Both the position numbers and the translations under genes were made by a program. Shown one piece after another: positions 1-9,451 of a stretch of 64,000 nt of DNA. The notes beneath the pieces are model-generated. The model was not told the DNA's origin. It did no database searches and was given only the letters and a program-made list of their open reading frames with translations. This stretch comes from Algoriphagus vanfongensis DSM 17529 (GTDB lineage: Bacteria > Bacteroidota > Bacteroidia > Cytophagales > Cyclobacteriaceae): positions 31,373 to 95,372 of the forward strand of contig NZ_AUBX01000002.1 in assembly GCF_000429465.1 (NCBI RefSeq). The letters run 5' to 3'. Within the stretch, counting starts at the first letter, position 1. Each line of letters opens with the position of its first letter.

Positions 1-2
1 AA

Positions 3-2528
3 GAGGTTGTAAGTATTTCCAATCAAAAAATTCAGATTGAATGGACGGAATCTGAACACGGGTGGAAATTGTCCAAGCTGGCTATTTACAATGGTAAGGA
101 GTGGCAAAAACTAGATCACCTGTCAGGCGAATATACACTCTTGGCTTCCGATCAAAGTCCATCAGAAGATCCGTTGAAGGGATTTCCTACCATAACAGGA
201 AAACCCTTTCCCGGAGAAAGCTATAAATATATTGTACCCACCTGGGAAAAAAGGACAGCCCCAGTACCCTTGAACACAGCGGGAAAAGCACTGAATTTTT
301 ATCCTAAAACAATAAAAAAGTTAAGTCCAACACGTATCGAGTTTACTTCTGATACGGATTATGGAAAGGTAACAACTTGCTGGTCGTTGGACAGTGAAGA
401 AACTTCGGACATTTCAATCAAACAGCGCTTTGCTGCTGCCAGAGTTGGATATTATTCGCTTACAAGTCCCACACTGGTGACTGTTCCGGAAAAAGAATTG
501 AAATGGGCCACTGTGCCAGGTTATTTCCACGGGAACCAACTGGAGGAAAACCTTCCTCTTTCCTATGGTTACGGCAACGGAATTCCGGCAAAGCCTATTG
601 TTTTCAGTGAAATCACAGCAAGTACTCTAAGTCCCATGATCACCTCGACTTCCGGGTTCACCATAGCTGCAATACCGGATCCTGGATTGGCCAGGAATCC
701 TTGGGAATCTGATGAAAATACGCACTCCAAATGGAGGCTGGGGATATCCCATATGAATAGAAACTCGCAATTGTCCCCGACTATCTACTATCCCGTGCTT
801 GGAGGAGAAAACAGTGCGATGGAATCCGGAGAGGCAATTGAATTTCAGTTTCGGATGAGTATCCAGCATGTGGATTGGTTTGCCATGCTGAATCATGCTG
901 TTTACAATATCTATGATTTTGAAACGGGATTGCATCAGCGTTCTAATAAACAATCGCTGAGCAACAGAGTGGAATTGATGCACGATTATTTGATGGATCC
1001 GGTTACTTCTCTGTGGCGAATAGAGGAATTCGAAGGGAAAGAAATTGGGGCTCAGTCTTATTTGGGAGGGGTGGTAGGTTCTGATAAGGATGCCATGAAA
1101 AATGCCGATTACGGAGCAATGTGGATGCTTGCAAAGAGTACTGGAAACCCGAAAATCAATGAGCAGATTCTGCCCTATGCATTAAACTTCAAGCTAAAGC
1201 AACAACAGACATCAGAGGGTTTTTTTCAAGGGGCTGCCATCGGGCAATATTACCTGTACAAGTCCAAAAAGTTTGTGGAGGAGTGGGGAGAAATGGTAGA
1301 ACCAATAGCTCTGATGTATTATATCATGCTGGATGTAGGGAATATTCTACTTTTTGAACCGGAGAACGACGAATTGAAAGAGCGACTCAGGCTAGGCGGA
1401 GATCTTTTGTTGGACTGGCAGAAAAATGATGGAAGTTGGGCTGTGGCCTATGACCGGAATGGAAAAGAAATCTTTACCGAGGTTACGGATTTTAGACCTA
1501 CATTTTATGGATTGTTGGTAGCCTACAAGATTTTAGGCGATCAGAAATACCTAGAAGCTGCCAAAAAAGGTGCCGATTGGTTCATCGCCAACGGTGTGGA
1601 GACAGGAAGCTTTTTAGGGGTTTGTGGCGATGTCAGATATGTTCCTGATTTTGCTACCGGTCAAAGTGCCCAGGCCCTGTTGGATTTATATGATATCACT
1701 AAAAACGAAGTGTATAAAAAGGCTGCTGTGAAAGCTGCTGAAATCTATACGACTCATATATACACGCATCCGGTAACTACTGAAGCCACCAAATCCCAGA
1801 ATGGGAATGATATATTGGATTGGGAAATAGCACAGACCGGATTGAGCTTTGAGCATGGTGGAGCTCTTGGTTCAGCGAATGGAAATGGCCCTATTTTGCT
1901 GGCAAGTCATGCGGGAATGTTTGTCCGGATGTATGAGCTTACCGGCGAGAAGATTTTTAGAGATATGGCCCGTTCGGCGGCAATAGGAAGAGATGCCTTT
2001 GTAAATAAGGAAACCAGTGTGGCTTCTTATTATTGGAGGGCAATGGATGCTGGCTCAGGTCCGTTCCCGCATCATGCTTGGTGGCAGATAGGGTGGATCA
2101 CCGATTACCTGATGGCTGAGGTGGAATTAAGGTCTGATCGTGAGATTATCTTTCCACGGGGATTCATTACACCAAAAGTTGGTCCGCATCAAACCTATGG
2201 CTTTAAATCAGGAAAAGTGTTTGGGGAAGAGGCTAACTTAAAAATACTGACCAGTGGTTTAAGTGTAGACAATCCTTCATTTGAACATGTCGTCATGGAG
2301 ACTGAGGATACCAAAACGCTTTATATCGCACTGCTCAATCAAAATAGTGAATTTCAGCAGGGTGTTGTGAGTCTTGATCTCGGGGAATCCGGTTTGTCTG
2401 GTAGGATAAAATCCACCTCGATTTTAAATAAGGAAGGATTCAAACTCAGTGAATTAACCAGCAGGGATTCATGGGAAGTGGGAATTGAGAAATATGGACT
2501 TGCGGTCTTGAAAATAGTTTTTGAGTGA
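3..2528 (+). CDS. Six-hairpin (alpha/alpha toroid) glycosidase-like protein, 5' end outside window
   Basis: The reading frame is open from the first bases of the window, so the gene is cut at its 5' end and any signal peptide is not seen. A TTG at 69 is possible, but in-frame codons continue upstream of it. The first ~280 residues are beta-rich with many aromatics, like the N-terminal sandwich of polysaccharide-active enzymes. Residues ~330-690 show repeated helical hairpins (e.g. YGAMWMLAKST, RPTFYGLLVAYKIL, ATGQSAQALLDLYD), typical of (alpha/alpha)6 glycosidases and lyases. The C-terminal ~120 residues are again beta-rich. I cannot assign a CAZy family. The stop overlaps the GTG of the next gene, so the two are translationally coupled in a PUL enzyme operon. 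A glycan-lyase role is the main alternative. Confidence 0.7.
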   Translation, partial: EVVSISNQKIQIEWTESEHGWKLSKLAIYNGKEWQKLDHLSGEYTLLASDQSPSEDPLKGFPTITGKPFPGESYKYIVPTWEKRTAPVPLNTAGKALNFYPKTIKKLSPTRIEFTSDTDYGKVTTCWSLDSEETSDISIKQRFAAARVGYYSLTSPTLVTVPEKELKWATVPGYFHGNQLEENLPLSYGYGNGIPAKPIVFSEITASTLSPMITSTSGFTIAAIPDPGLARNPWESDENTHSKWRLGISHMNRNSQLSPTIYYPVLGGENSAMESGEAIEFQFRMSIQHVDWFAMLNHAVYNIYDFETGLHQRSNKQSLSNRVELMHDYLMDPVTSLWRIEEFEGKEIGAQSYLGGVVGSDKDAMKNADYGAMWMLAKSTGNPKINEQILPYALNFKLKQQQTSEGFFQGAAIGQYYLYKSKKFVEEWGEMVEPIALMYYIMLDVGNILLFEPENDELKERLRLGGDLLLDWQKNDGSWAVAYDRNGKEIFTEVTDFRPTFYGLLVAYKILGDQKYLEAAKKGADWFIANGVETGSFLGVCGDVRYVPDFATGQSAQALLDLYDITKNEVYKKAAVKAAEIYTTHIYTHPVTTEATKSQNGNDILDWEIAQTGLSFEHGGALGSANGNGPILLASHAGMFVRMYELTGEKIFRDMARSAAIGRDAFVNKETSVASYYWRAMDAGSGPFPHHAWWQIGWITDYLMAEVELRSDREIIFPRGFITPKVGPHQTYGFKSGKVFGEEANLKILTSGLSVDNPSFEHVVMETEDTKTLYIALLNQNSEFQQGVVSLDLGESGLSGRIKSTSILNKEGFKLSELTSRDSWEVGIEKYGLAVLKIVFE

Positions 2529-4825
2529 AAAAGATGATACAAAGATATAGTCAGTGGATTTTTGTGTTTTTAATGTTCTGGATAGTTGCCTGCAGTACTA
2601 TGCAGGGAAAAAAATCCAAAGGGGATATTACGGTCCGGGGAAAATCTCTCATTCTGCAACTCGATAAAAGCACTACTTCTTTTGCTGTTTTTGATTTAAG
2701 TGGGAATGAGGAAATGGCTGCCCATCAGGAATCCGGTATTTTATTTTCAGTTGGAAAAAAGAGTACTCCTTTGCCTGCTTCCATTCGAAGCTTTGAAACA
2801 AGAAGCAATCAAGTAGAAGGCAGTCTTCTTAACGAAAATGGAGAGACAGCCCTCTTTCGACTAACCGTAGAAGAAGATCACCTTCATGTTGAAGTTTGGT
2901 CTGATGATACTACTGAGATGGTTTTTGAGGTTAGGACAGCCGCTGTGTCCCCGGTCTATGGTTTGGGAGACCATGGCAGTTATGAAGGAAAGACGAACCT
3001 TTTTGGCTTTAGGAATGACCATTTTATCAATGACAGAACCAGCTCCCACAATTGGAATCATTACCGGTTTATTTCAACCTTCGCCATCTTTCCTTCCAAG
3101 AACCTGGCTCAGGTACTATTTGCAAAAGGGGAAAAGAGGATTGCCATAGATTCACAGGAAAACAAAATGGGTGTACACGGTGAAAAGCTGAATGCCTATT
3201 ATTTTTTTGGAAGTCCCAGGGAAATATACCAAGCTTATAATGTCGTTAGGGAATCAGAGGGCTATGTCAGTAAAAAGCCCAAGATTCGTTTTTTTGAATT
3301 GGGCTATGAAGCCTTTGGTTCACTGGGATGGAATACTTTTCAAACCTCTGTTGAGGAAGATATAGACACCTATCTTCAAAAAGGATATCCATTGAAATGG
3401 GCGGTAGTCGGAAGTGGTTTTTGGAAGGGAGAACGAAGAAAACCCACAGAGGGAGCGACCACTTCTTTTGGGATATGGGACAGTGTACCCGGTCCAAAAA
3501 GGGAGGATGGTCTCCCCAATCCGAGATATCCCGATGTACAGGGGATGAGGGATTTTTTCAAACAAAGAGGCATTGATTTGCTATTGGGTAGCCGGATCAA
3601 TTTTAAAGCGCTTCCGGAAGATGGAGGAAATTATGATTCTCTCAATGATGGAAAATTTGTGTATGAGGCCATTGACATGGGGTACTTCATAAAAAATGAG
3701 TCGGGAAGTCCACAGGTCTTTGACGTGAATTTTCCTACCGGGAAAACCTATCTTCTCAATACCCAGATGCCAGAAGCGGTGAATTGGTTTGTATCCAACT
3801 TTGGTAAATGGGGAGTGGATGGAATCAAAGAAGATCTAATGCTTCAGGATGGCGTGCTGCTCAATAATGATGGTAAACAGAATCCCGTCAATGCCGCCTT
3901 TATGGATCAGGGAAAAATGGTCATGGTGAGGAATTCCGCTTATGGAGTTCCGGGTGATATCTTACGGATGGAAGATACCAAGTATGGGTTCGATCAGGAC
4001 CGGACCCCAATCAACGCGTTGGCTTATGCCTATAGTGGAGCAGGGAATATTTATCCGGATATCGTAGCGGGCAAGTACCTGACCAATCCATTGACAGAGG
4101 ATCAGAAAAGGTACTTTGTCAGAAACGCCATGTTGGCTGCAGTCATGCCTGTCATGTCTTTGGGTTATGGTCCATGGCATATGAAGAATAGTACTTATGA
4201 AGAGGTTGTTGAAAAGGCGGTCGATGTGCATCACAAGCTTGTTCCCTTTATCTATAGCGAAGTGGTAAAGGGATTCGAAACAGGATTTCCAAATGCCATG
4301 ACGCCTCTGCCTTTGGCATTTCCTGAGGATGAAAACACCTATTTCCTCGCAGATTCTATTAAGAGACAGTACAGCTGGATGATCGGGGAGTCTTTATTGG
4401 CCACACCTATTTTCGGCAATGATTATGCTACGGCTCAATCCCGTGATCTGTATCTTCCTCAGGGACGCTGGATGGACTGGGAATCGGGTGAAGTTTTGGA
4501 AGGTGAGAAAACGTATCCAGCATATAGATTCCCCGATGCCAAAATTCCCTTATTCATAGGGGGAAAGGATTGTATTGTTCTTCGAAAAGAGGGTAAACTG
4601 TATCTGTATTACTTCCCATTGAACTTCAGTGGAGGTGATTTAGACTTTGTTTACCCTGATGGGGTTTCTAGATCCATAATTAAAACTCCAAGTAACAAGG
4701 GAGAATCCTACAGCTATCAGTCATCAAATGGAGAACTTATCCCTTTGTCATTTGATGAGAAAATCGGAGGTTTTTTCTTCGAGATAAAGCCAGGACTCAA
4801 TTATGAAATCCTTCCAAATCACTAA
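2525..4825 (+). CDS. Glycoside hydrolase family 31 lipoprotein (alpha-glucosidase/alpha-xylosidase-like)
   Basis: GH31 enzymes are retaining exo-acting alpha-glycosidases. The protein has a lipoprotein signal (hydrophobic stretch ending IVAC, Cys23), an N-terminal beta-sandwich with the GH31-typical VYGLGDHG, a TIM barrel, and C-terminal beta-domains containing LLATPIF and LYLPQGRWMDW. The GVDGIKEDL stretch carries the K-x-D form of the nucleophile motif, with Asp437 as candidate nucleophile. Asp484 in LRMED is a plausible acid/base. The family is well supported; substrate specificity is not readable. The GTG start at 2525 overlaps the upstream stop; an ATG lies at 2534, and the signal peptide works with either. 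The next gene starts 6 nt downstream, which supports an operon. Lipid anchoring would place the enzyme in the outer-membrane or periplasmic leaflet. Confidence 0.9.
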   Translation: MKKMIQRYSQWIFVFLMFWIVACSTMQGKKSKGDITVRGKSLILQLDKSTTSFAVFDLSGNEEMAAHQESGILFSVGKKSTPLPASIRSFETRSNQVEGSLLNENGETALFRLTVEEDHLHVEVWSDDTTEMVFEVRTAAVSPVYGLGDHGSYEGKTNLFGFRNDHFINDRTSSHNWNHYRFISTFAIFPSKNLAQVLFAKGEKRIAIDSQENKMGVHGEKLNAYYFFGSPREIYQAYNVVRESEGYVSKKPKIRFFELGYEAFGSLGWNTFQTSVEEDIDTYLQKGYPLKWAVVGSGFWKGERRKPTEGATTSFGIWDSVPGPKREDGLPNPRYPDVQGMRDFFKQRGIDLLLGSRINFKALPEDGGNYDSLNDGKFVYEAIDMGYFIKNESGSPQVFDVNFPTGKTYLLNTQMPEAVNWFVSNFGKWGVDGIKEDLMLQDGVLLNNDGKQNPVNAAFMDQGKMVMVRNSAYGVPGDILRMEDTKYGFDQDRTPINALAYAYSGAGNIYPDIVAGKYLTNPLTEDQKRYFVRNAMLAAVMPVMSLGYGPWHMKNSTYEEVVEKAVDVHHKLVPFIYSEVVKGFETGFPNAMTPLPLAFPEDENTYFLADSIKRQYSWMIGESLLATPIFGNDYATAQSRDLYLPQGRWMDWESGEVLEGEKTYPAYRFPDAKIPLFIGGKDCIVLRKEGKLYLYYFPLNFSGGDLDFVYPDGVSRSIIKTPSNKGESYSYQSSNGELIPLSFDEKIGGFFFEIKPGLNYEILPNH

Positions 4826-4831
4826 AATCTA

Positions 4832-7126
4832 ATGATGAGAAAAATTTTCAAAATCACTTTTCTTGTGGCTCTACAGCTGGTTGCGATGGAGGGTTTTGCG
4901 CAGCAAAACAACCTTTCTCTTACTGGCACCGCAGATGCTAGTTTTTTTAGGGAGGAACATACCCCTGAAAATGCCATAGATGGAAAACCCAGTACTTGGA
5001 AGAGTGGGGTAGAGGGTGAAGAGAAATGGCTGATGGTCAGGTTGCCGGGAGCGACCGAAATCTTGAAATTGGAACTGGATTTTGGAACTGGGACAACTCC
5101 TCCTCAAGATTTCCAATTGCAAAAGATGCATAATGGAATGTGGCAGAATATTCAGCAGGTCAAAGCAAATGACCAATCTCGGGTGATCCTAGACCTTAAA
5201 AATGCAGTATTAACTGACAGGATTCGATTTTTTGCACGGACACCCCAGGAAATCGTCCTTGCTGAATTAGCAATTTATGGACAGGAATATGTAGACAGTT
5301 CGGCGATGGATGTCAGAAAAGTATTGGTCAACCAGAGTGGATACAATCTGAATCGCCCCAAGAGATTTTCAGCGCCTAGTTTAGAAGCTTCCGCTGCATT
5401 TGAAGTAAGAAATGTAACTAGCGGCGAGGTGGTTTATCAAGGTGAACTAACTAATCATATTGGTGATTTTTCAGCCTTTAATCCCCAATCAACCAATGAA
5501 TATATTGTGGTGGTAGAGGGAGAGGAATCCTTTCCATTTCGGATAGGAGTCAATTGGCTGGAGCGGGTGACTTATAGAAATATGATTGATTTCATGATTG
5601 GAGCCCGCCATTACATCGGAACAACTCAGGAAATAAGACCCCTGTCCTGGGAGTGGAGAGATGGGGATTTTTTTAATTGGGCACAACAAAGTTTAGTCTC
5701 CCTCTACTTGTCCAATCCCCATGCTTTTGATAGGATGGAGCAAACTATTCACTATGTGCCCAATGCTGATTTTCCAGAAGCATATAAGGGGAAATGGGGA
5801 GCACTAGAGCCCTTTGCGCCTAGTACACCTGATATCGTACAGTTGATTCATTGGGATGCTGATGTGAAATTGTCTCAAGGTCTGGAACACGAAATGCAAA
5901 AGGCAGAACTGGCCTATTTTCTGTATGCTTGGCCTTACTTAAAACAATGGCTGCCTAGGTCGAATTTTGATCAGGTGTATGATTATGTAAAGGGGATTTG
6001 GACGAAGGAGACAGTAGGGGAATACTCGACCACGAAATATGACTTAAGTCCCAGTCATAATTTATTGGCACTGAAAACCCAAATGGGTACGACCAAGGGA
6101 GAACTTCCTCCTGGACATTCTGTGGTTCCCAATCTAATGATGTATGAGGTGGCTTTACGGGAAGGAGATCCAGATGCAGATCGTTACTTTCAGGCTGCCT
6201 ACCGTCAGATGGCCTGGATGATTGCCAATTTAGATTGGGAAGATCCGATGACTACCAAAGGGCAGCGGATGTCCGAGCATATCACCATGCGGGCCTTTGC
6301 TTTTTTTCAATCTCAATATCCTGATAAAGCTCCCAAAGGATTGCAGGAAAAAGTGTCACAATGGGCAGAAGTGATGGTTTCAAGATCAGCCAATTATTGG
6401 GATTTTAGAAAATTCAGCGAAGAGGAATGGACTCCTCCTAGTTGGAATGAAACGGGGAATGTACTTGGTTTTCCTGCTGCTGCATTCGCCGCTATTTCAG
6501 TAATAGATGATGAACAGATTAAGAACAAATTGGAAATAATTGCCTGGGCACATTTGGATAATGCCTTTGGAAGAAATCCTACCGGAAGGCATTTTTCCTA
6601 CCGCGGGCCAAAGGAAATCGAAGGGGTAGATTTAGGTTGGTATAGCTATCATAAGGGTGGTTACGGCCTCTTAGATGAGGTGAGATTTGTGTTTGATGGA
6701 TCTCCAAAATCCTTCCATTATCCAAATCATCCTGAGGTGGGGAATCTGGGATGGACCGAAGGCTGGGTTCAGTTTAATACCGCTTTTAATCTGAGTATGG
6801 CCTATATGGCAAACCAGTATAGCTACATCAAAATGGAGCGGCAGGGAGAAAAGTTGCAAATCGTTCTTCAGGCCCCTCTAAACTTTGATCAGACATCAGA
6901 GGAGACAGTCCAGGTAATGCTTCGAAATAAAGCTGGTCATGAAATTCCGATCAAGTTGACCGAGCAGAGCCCGTACGATGAAATTTTTGTGTCCCAATTG
7001 GATATTAAAAATGACCGCGTTCTGGCAGGAAGTCAATTTCTTCCATTAGAAGCAGAGGACGAGCTATGGGTTTCTTACGGATATGGATTTATGAAAAAAG
7101 CAGCCCACCTGACACTCAAAAAATGA
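4832..7126 (+). CDS. GH9-like protein with N-terminal F5/8C (discoidin) domain and CelD-type Ig domain
   Basis: The signal peptide ends at GFAQ. Residues ~25-150 form an F5/8 type C/CBM32-like domain (ENAIDGKPSTWKSG, IRFFARTPQEIVLAELAIYG). Residues ~157-240 resemble the Ig-like N-terminal domain of GH9 cellulases (VRKVLVNQSGYN). From ~245 on there is a helical toroid with GH9-like features: an early FMIGARHYIG segment, and a late NAFGRNPTGRHFSYRGP segment that matches the GH9 region around the catalytic His/Asp/Glu. Endo- or exo-beta-glycanase activity on the PUL glycan is inferred. The canonical GH9 catalytic Asp pair (DGGD type) is not obvious by eye, so specificity is open. The stop overlaps an ATG at 7123 used in the next frame (ATGA). 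Confidence 0.75.
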   Translation: MMRKIFKITFLVALQLVAMEGFAQQNNLSLTGTADASFFREEHTPENAIDGKPSTWKSGVEGEEKWLMVRLPGATEILKLELDFGTGTTPPQDFQLQKMHNGMWQNIQQVKANDQSRVILDLKNAVLTDRIRFFARTPQEIVLAELAIYGQEYVDSSAMDVRKVLVNQSGYNLNRPKRFSAPSLEASAAFEVRNVTSGEVVYQGELTNHIGDFSAFNPQSTNEYIVVVEGEESFPFRIGVNWLERVTYRNMIDFMIGARHYIGTTQEIRPLSWEWRDGDFFNWAQQSLVSLYLSNPHAFDRMEQTIHYVPNADFPEAYKGKWGALEPFAPSTPDIVQLIHWDADVKLSQGLEHEMQKAELAYFLYAWPYLKQWLPRSNFDQVYDYVKGIWTKETVGEYSTTKYDLSPSHNLLALKTQMGTTKGELPPGHSVVPNLMMYEVALREGDPDADRYFQAAYRQMAWMIANLDWEDPMTTKGQRMSEHITMRAFAFFQSQYPDKAPKGLQEKVSQWAEVMVSRSANYWDFRKFSEEEWTPPSWNETGNVLGFPAAAFAAISVIDDEQIKNKLEIIAWAHLDNAFGRNPTGRHFSYRGPKEIEGVDLGWYSYHKGGYGLLDEVRFVFDGSPKSFHYPNHPEVGNLGWTEGWVQFNTAFNLSMAYMANQYSYIKMERQGEKLQIVLQAPLNFDQTSEETVQVMLRNKAGHEIPIKLTEQSPYDEIFVSQLDIKNDRVLAGSQFLPLEAEDELWVSYGYGFMKKAAHLTLKK

Positions 7127-7164
7127 CTTCCTGTTTTGTAAAGTTTCTAAGCCGTTTTGATCAA

Positions 7165-8670
7165 ATGAATTCCAAGTGTAAGAACAGGTTAACATCAAAA
7201 GTCCAGGGATTTGCTTTAGCCACCATGCTGACCATGCTTACTTCTCTTACTATTTCAGCTCAGGATGTTTCCTATTCAGAACAACGTCACTATACCTTGA
7301 TAGGATTGGGTGATTCGATTACCGAGGGAGGGCCAAATTTCACCTCCTATTTGTATCCGCTATGGGAGAAATTGTTTGCTGCGGGATTTAGTGTTGAATT
7401 TATTGGACCAAGAAATGCGGCCACAAGTATCGGAGGTATAGCTCATGCCGGGTTCAGTGGAAGGACCGCTGAGTTTCTTGATTCTTCCATTGATAGTATT
7501 TATTCTGCGTATCCAGCTGATATCGTCTTGTTACATGCAGGTCACAATCACTTTCAAGAGGAGCAGCCCGTAGCTGGTATTATTAATGCGCAGGAGTCTA
7601 TCGTGCAGCAAATCAAAGCCATTAATCCCAATGCGATTATAGTTCTCTCAAAGGTCATAGAAAGTGGCAAGCTGCCCAAATATGCCTATATCCCTGAGCT
7701 AAACGATGCAATGGAGAGATTGTATGAAAAACTAGATGCCCAGTATGAAGGAGTGTACTTGGTGGACCAGTCAGCGGAGTTTGAGTGGCCTTCAGATGCA
7801 ATAAAAGATAACGTACATCCGAATCCATCAGGTGCCCAAAAGATGGCGAATGTTTGGTTTGAGGAATTGCAGACTATTTTGGAAGAACCTCCCATTACCT
7901 TTTCTCCTACTATGTATACCTACAAAAGCACTTCTACTGAAGAGTTAAAATTGCATGTGTTCAGCCCTCAAAATGGTTTGAAAAATCGGGAAAAGCCCTG
8001 TGTTGTTTTCTTTTTTGGTGGTGGGTGGAAGATCGGAACTCCTTTACAATTTTACAGGGAAGCGAGTTACTTGGCCTCAAGAGGGATCGTCGCAATTTCA
8101 GCTGATTACAGGACTGAATTTGAAAACGGTTCCACTGCTTTTGAGAGTGTCAGTGATGCCAAATCAGCCATCCGATGGATAAGAGCGCATGCACAAGAAC
8201 TAGGGATAGATCCAAATCGGATAGCAGCGGCAGGAGCATCCGCTGGAGGGCATTTGGCTGCAGCTACAGCTACGCTTGACGGGCTGGATGAAGTGGACGA
8301 AGACTTAACAATCAGTTCAAGGCCCAACCTCAATATACTTTACTATCCAGTGATTGATAATGGCCCAAAAGGCTATGGGGCTGGTGACTTAAAATCCAAT
8401 TATAAAGACATTTCCCCGATCCACAACCTCAGGGTAGCTGTTCCTCCTACCTTGATTTTAGTCGGGACAGAGGATAAGTCTCTCCCTGTGGCTACCGCTG
8501 AGAAATACCAACAGTTGTTAAAAGAATTAGGAGTAGCGTGTGAATTAAAGCTATACCCTGGAGCAGGTCATCCTATCTTTTATTACAGAAAAGGCTATTC
8601 TCCCTATTACGATCAGATGATGGCTGATACAGAGGAGTTTTTGATAAAGCATGACTTTTTGGAACCTTGA
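7165..8670 (+). CDS. Two-domain carbohydrate esterase: SGNH/GDSL hydrolase fused to alpha/beta-hydrolase
   Basis: From the ATG at 7165 there is a signal peptide of ~32 residues (cleavage near TISA/Q). Another ATG at 7123 overlaps the previous stop as ATGA, but it would give a ~46-residue leader, so I prefer 7165. Domain 1 (~43-240) is an SGNH esterase: block I GLGDSITEGG with Ser51, LLHAGHNHF, and block V DNVHPNPSG with the catalytic His. Domain 2 (~255-500) is an alpha/beta hydrolase of the lipase/esterase group: FFFGGGW oxyanion segment (a variant of HGGG), nucleophile elbow GASAGG, Asp in GTEDKSLP, His in PGAGHPIF. Two esterases in one chain suggest removal of two kinds of acyl group from the same glycan, for example acetyl from different positions. 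Confidence 0.85.
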   Translation: MNSKCKNRLTSKVQGFALATMLTMLTSLTISAQDVSYSEQRHYTLIGLGDSITEGGPNFTSYLYPLWEKLFAAGFSVEFIGPRNAATSIGGIAHAGFSGRTAEFLDSSIDSIYSAYPADIVLLHAGHNHFQEEQPVAGIINAQESIVQQIKAINPNAIIVLSKVIESGKLPKYAYIPELNDAMERLYEKLDAQYEGVYLVDQSAEFEWPSDAIKDNVHPNPSGAQKMANVWFEELQTILEEPPITFSPTMYTYKSTSTEELKLHVFSPQNGLKNREKPCVVFFFGGGWKIGTPLQFYREASYLASRGIVAISADYRTEFENGSTAFESVSDAKSAIRWIRAHAQELGIDPNRIAAAGASAGGHLAAATATLDGLDEVDEDLTISSRPNLNILYYPVIDNGPKGYGAGDLKSNYKDISPIHNLRVAVPPTLILVGTEDKSLPVATAEKYQQLLKELGVACELKLYPGAGHPIFYYRKGYSPYYDQMMADTEEFLIKHDFLEP

Positions 8671-8755
8671 ATTTGCTTGAATCATAACCAATTCTTAACA
8701 CCATTATTTCATTCCAGGATATGGTTACAGGTAACTTTACTACAAAACAAAGTGC

Positions 8756-9343
8756 ATGAACCCAATCCACAACGAAGATTTACTTCTCCTTAAGATTCAG
8801 CAAGAGGATGATGAAGTTTCCTTCAAGCTTCTATTTGATGGATATTGGGAGGTACTTTTTCTTCATGCACTGAAAAAGACAAAGTCAAAGGATCTTGCTC
8901 AGGATTTGGCTCAGGAGACTTTTATTAATTTTTGGAAGTATAGGAAGAGTATAGGTGAGGTTCAGAACCTTAAAAGTTATCTGGTCACTATGATGAAATA
9001 CCAATTTTTTAAATGGATCGATCAGGAAAAAATTGTATTTGATGAGCTAAATTCTGCAATGCCTAATTCTTTATGTGTGGATCAGGTGGATGGTTTTAAA
9101 ATCATGGAATTTAATGAGCTGTATACTTTTTTGATGGAAAAAATAAATGAGTTGCCCGTAAGAAGTAAACAGATATATCTTCAGAGTAGGTTTGAAAATA
9201 AAACGGTGAAGGAGCTTGCTGAAACGTATAGTATAGCGGAATCAACTGTTAGAAATCATCTAAGTCAAGCTAATGCGAAACTTCAAACCCAGCTTGAAAA
9301 CAATCTTATGGCATTGGCGATATTGGCTTCAATTGTAAATTGA
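8756..9343 (+). CDS. ECF sigma factor, Bacteroidota FecI-like
   Basis: This 195-residue protein has sigma region 2 (~25-95: DLAQDLAQETFINFWKYRKSI) and region 4 (~130-185: LPVRSKQIYLQSRFENKTVKELAETYSIAESTVRNHLSQA), with the helix-turn-helix in the second. It is followed by fecR and a SusC carrying an N-terminal STN domain. This is the arrangement of TonB-dependent trans-envelope signalling, in which ligand in SusC activates FecR, which releases the sigma factor. An 85-bp gap from the esterase gene makes a separate promoter possible. It most likely drives the PUL 1 genes downstream. Confidence 0.92.
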   Translation: MNPIHNEDLLLLKIQQEDDEVSFKLLFDGYWEVLFLHALKKTKSKDLAQDLAQETFINFWKYRKSIGEVQNLKSYLVTMMKYQFFKWIDQEKIVFDELNSAMPNSLCVDQVDGFKIMEFNELYTFLMEKINELPVRSKQIYLQSRFENKTVKELAETYSIAESTVRNHLSQANAKLQTQLENNLMALAILASIVN

Positions 9344-9451
9344 CCCTGTTACTTTTTTGTTAACAAGTTATTTTTTTATTCATGATTCAATAATCGATTT
9401 GAACTAGACAAAAGTAGTGGATAAGATCTCTTCAGTGGGAAGAGATAGTCT

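Noticed and set aside
627..983. Antisense open frames over the glycosidase, SusC, TraJ, lipoprotein and similar genes
   Set aside because: They are shadow frames of long real genes with no independent features.
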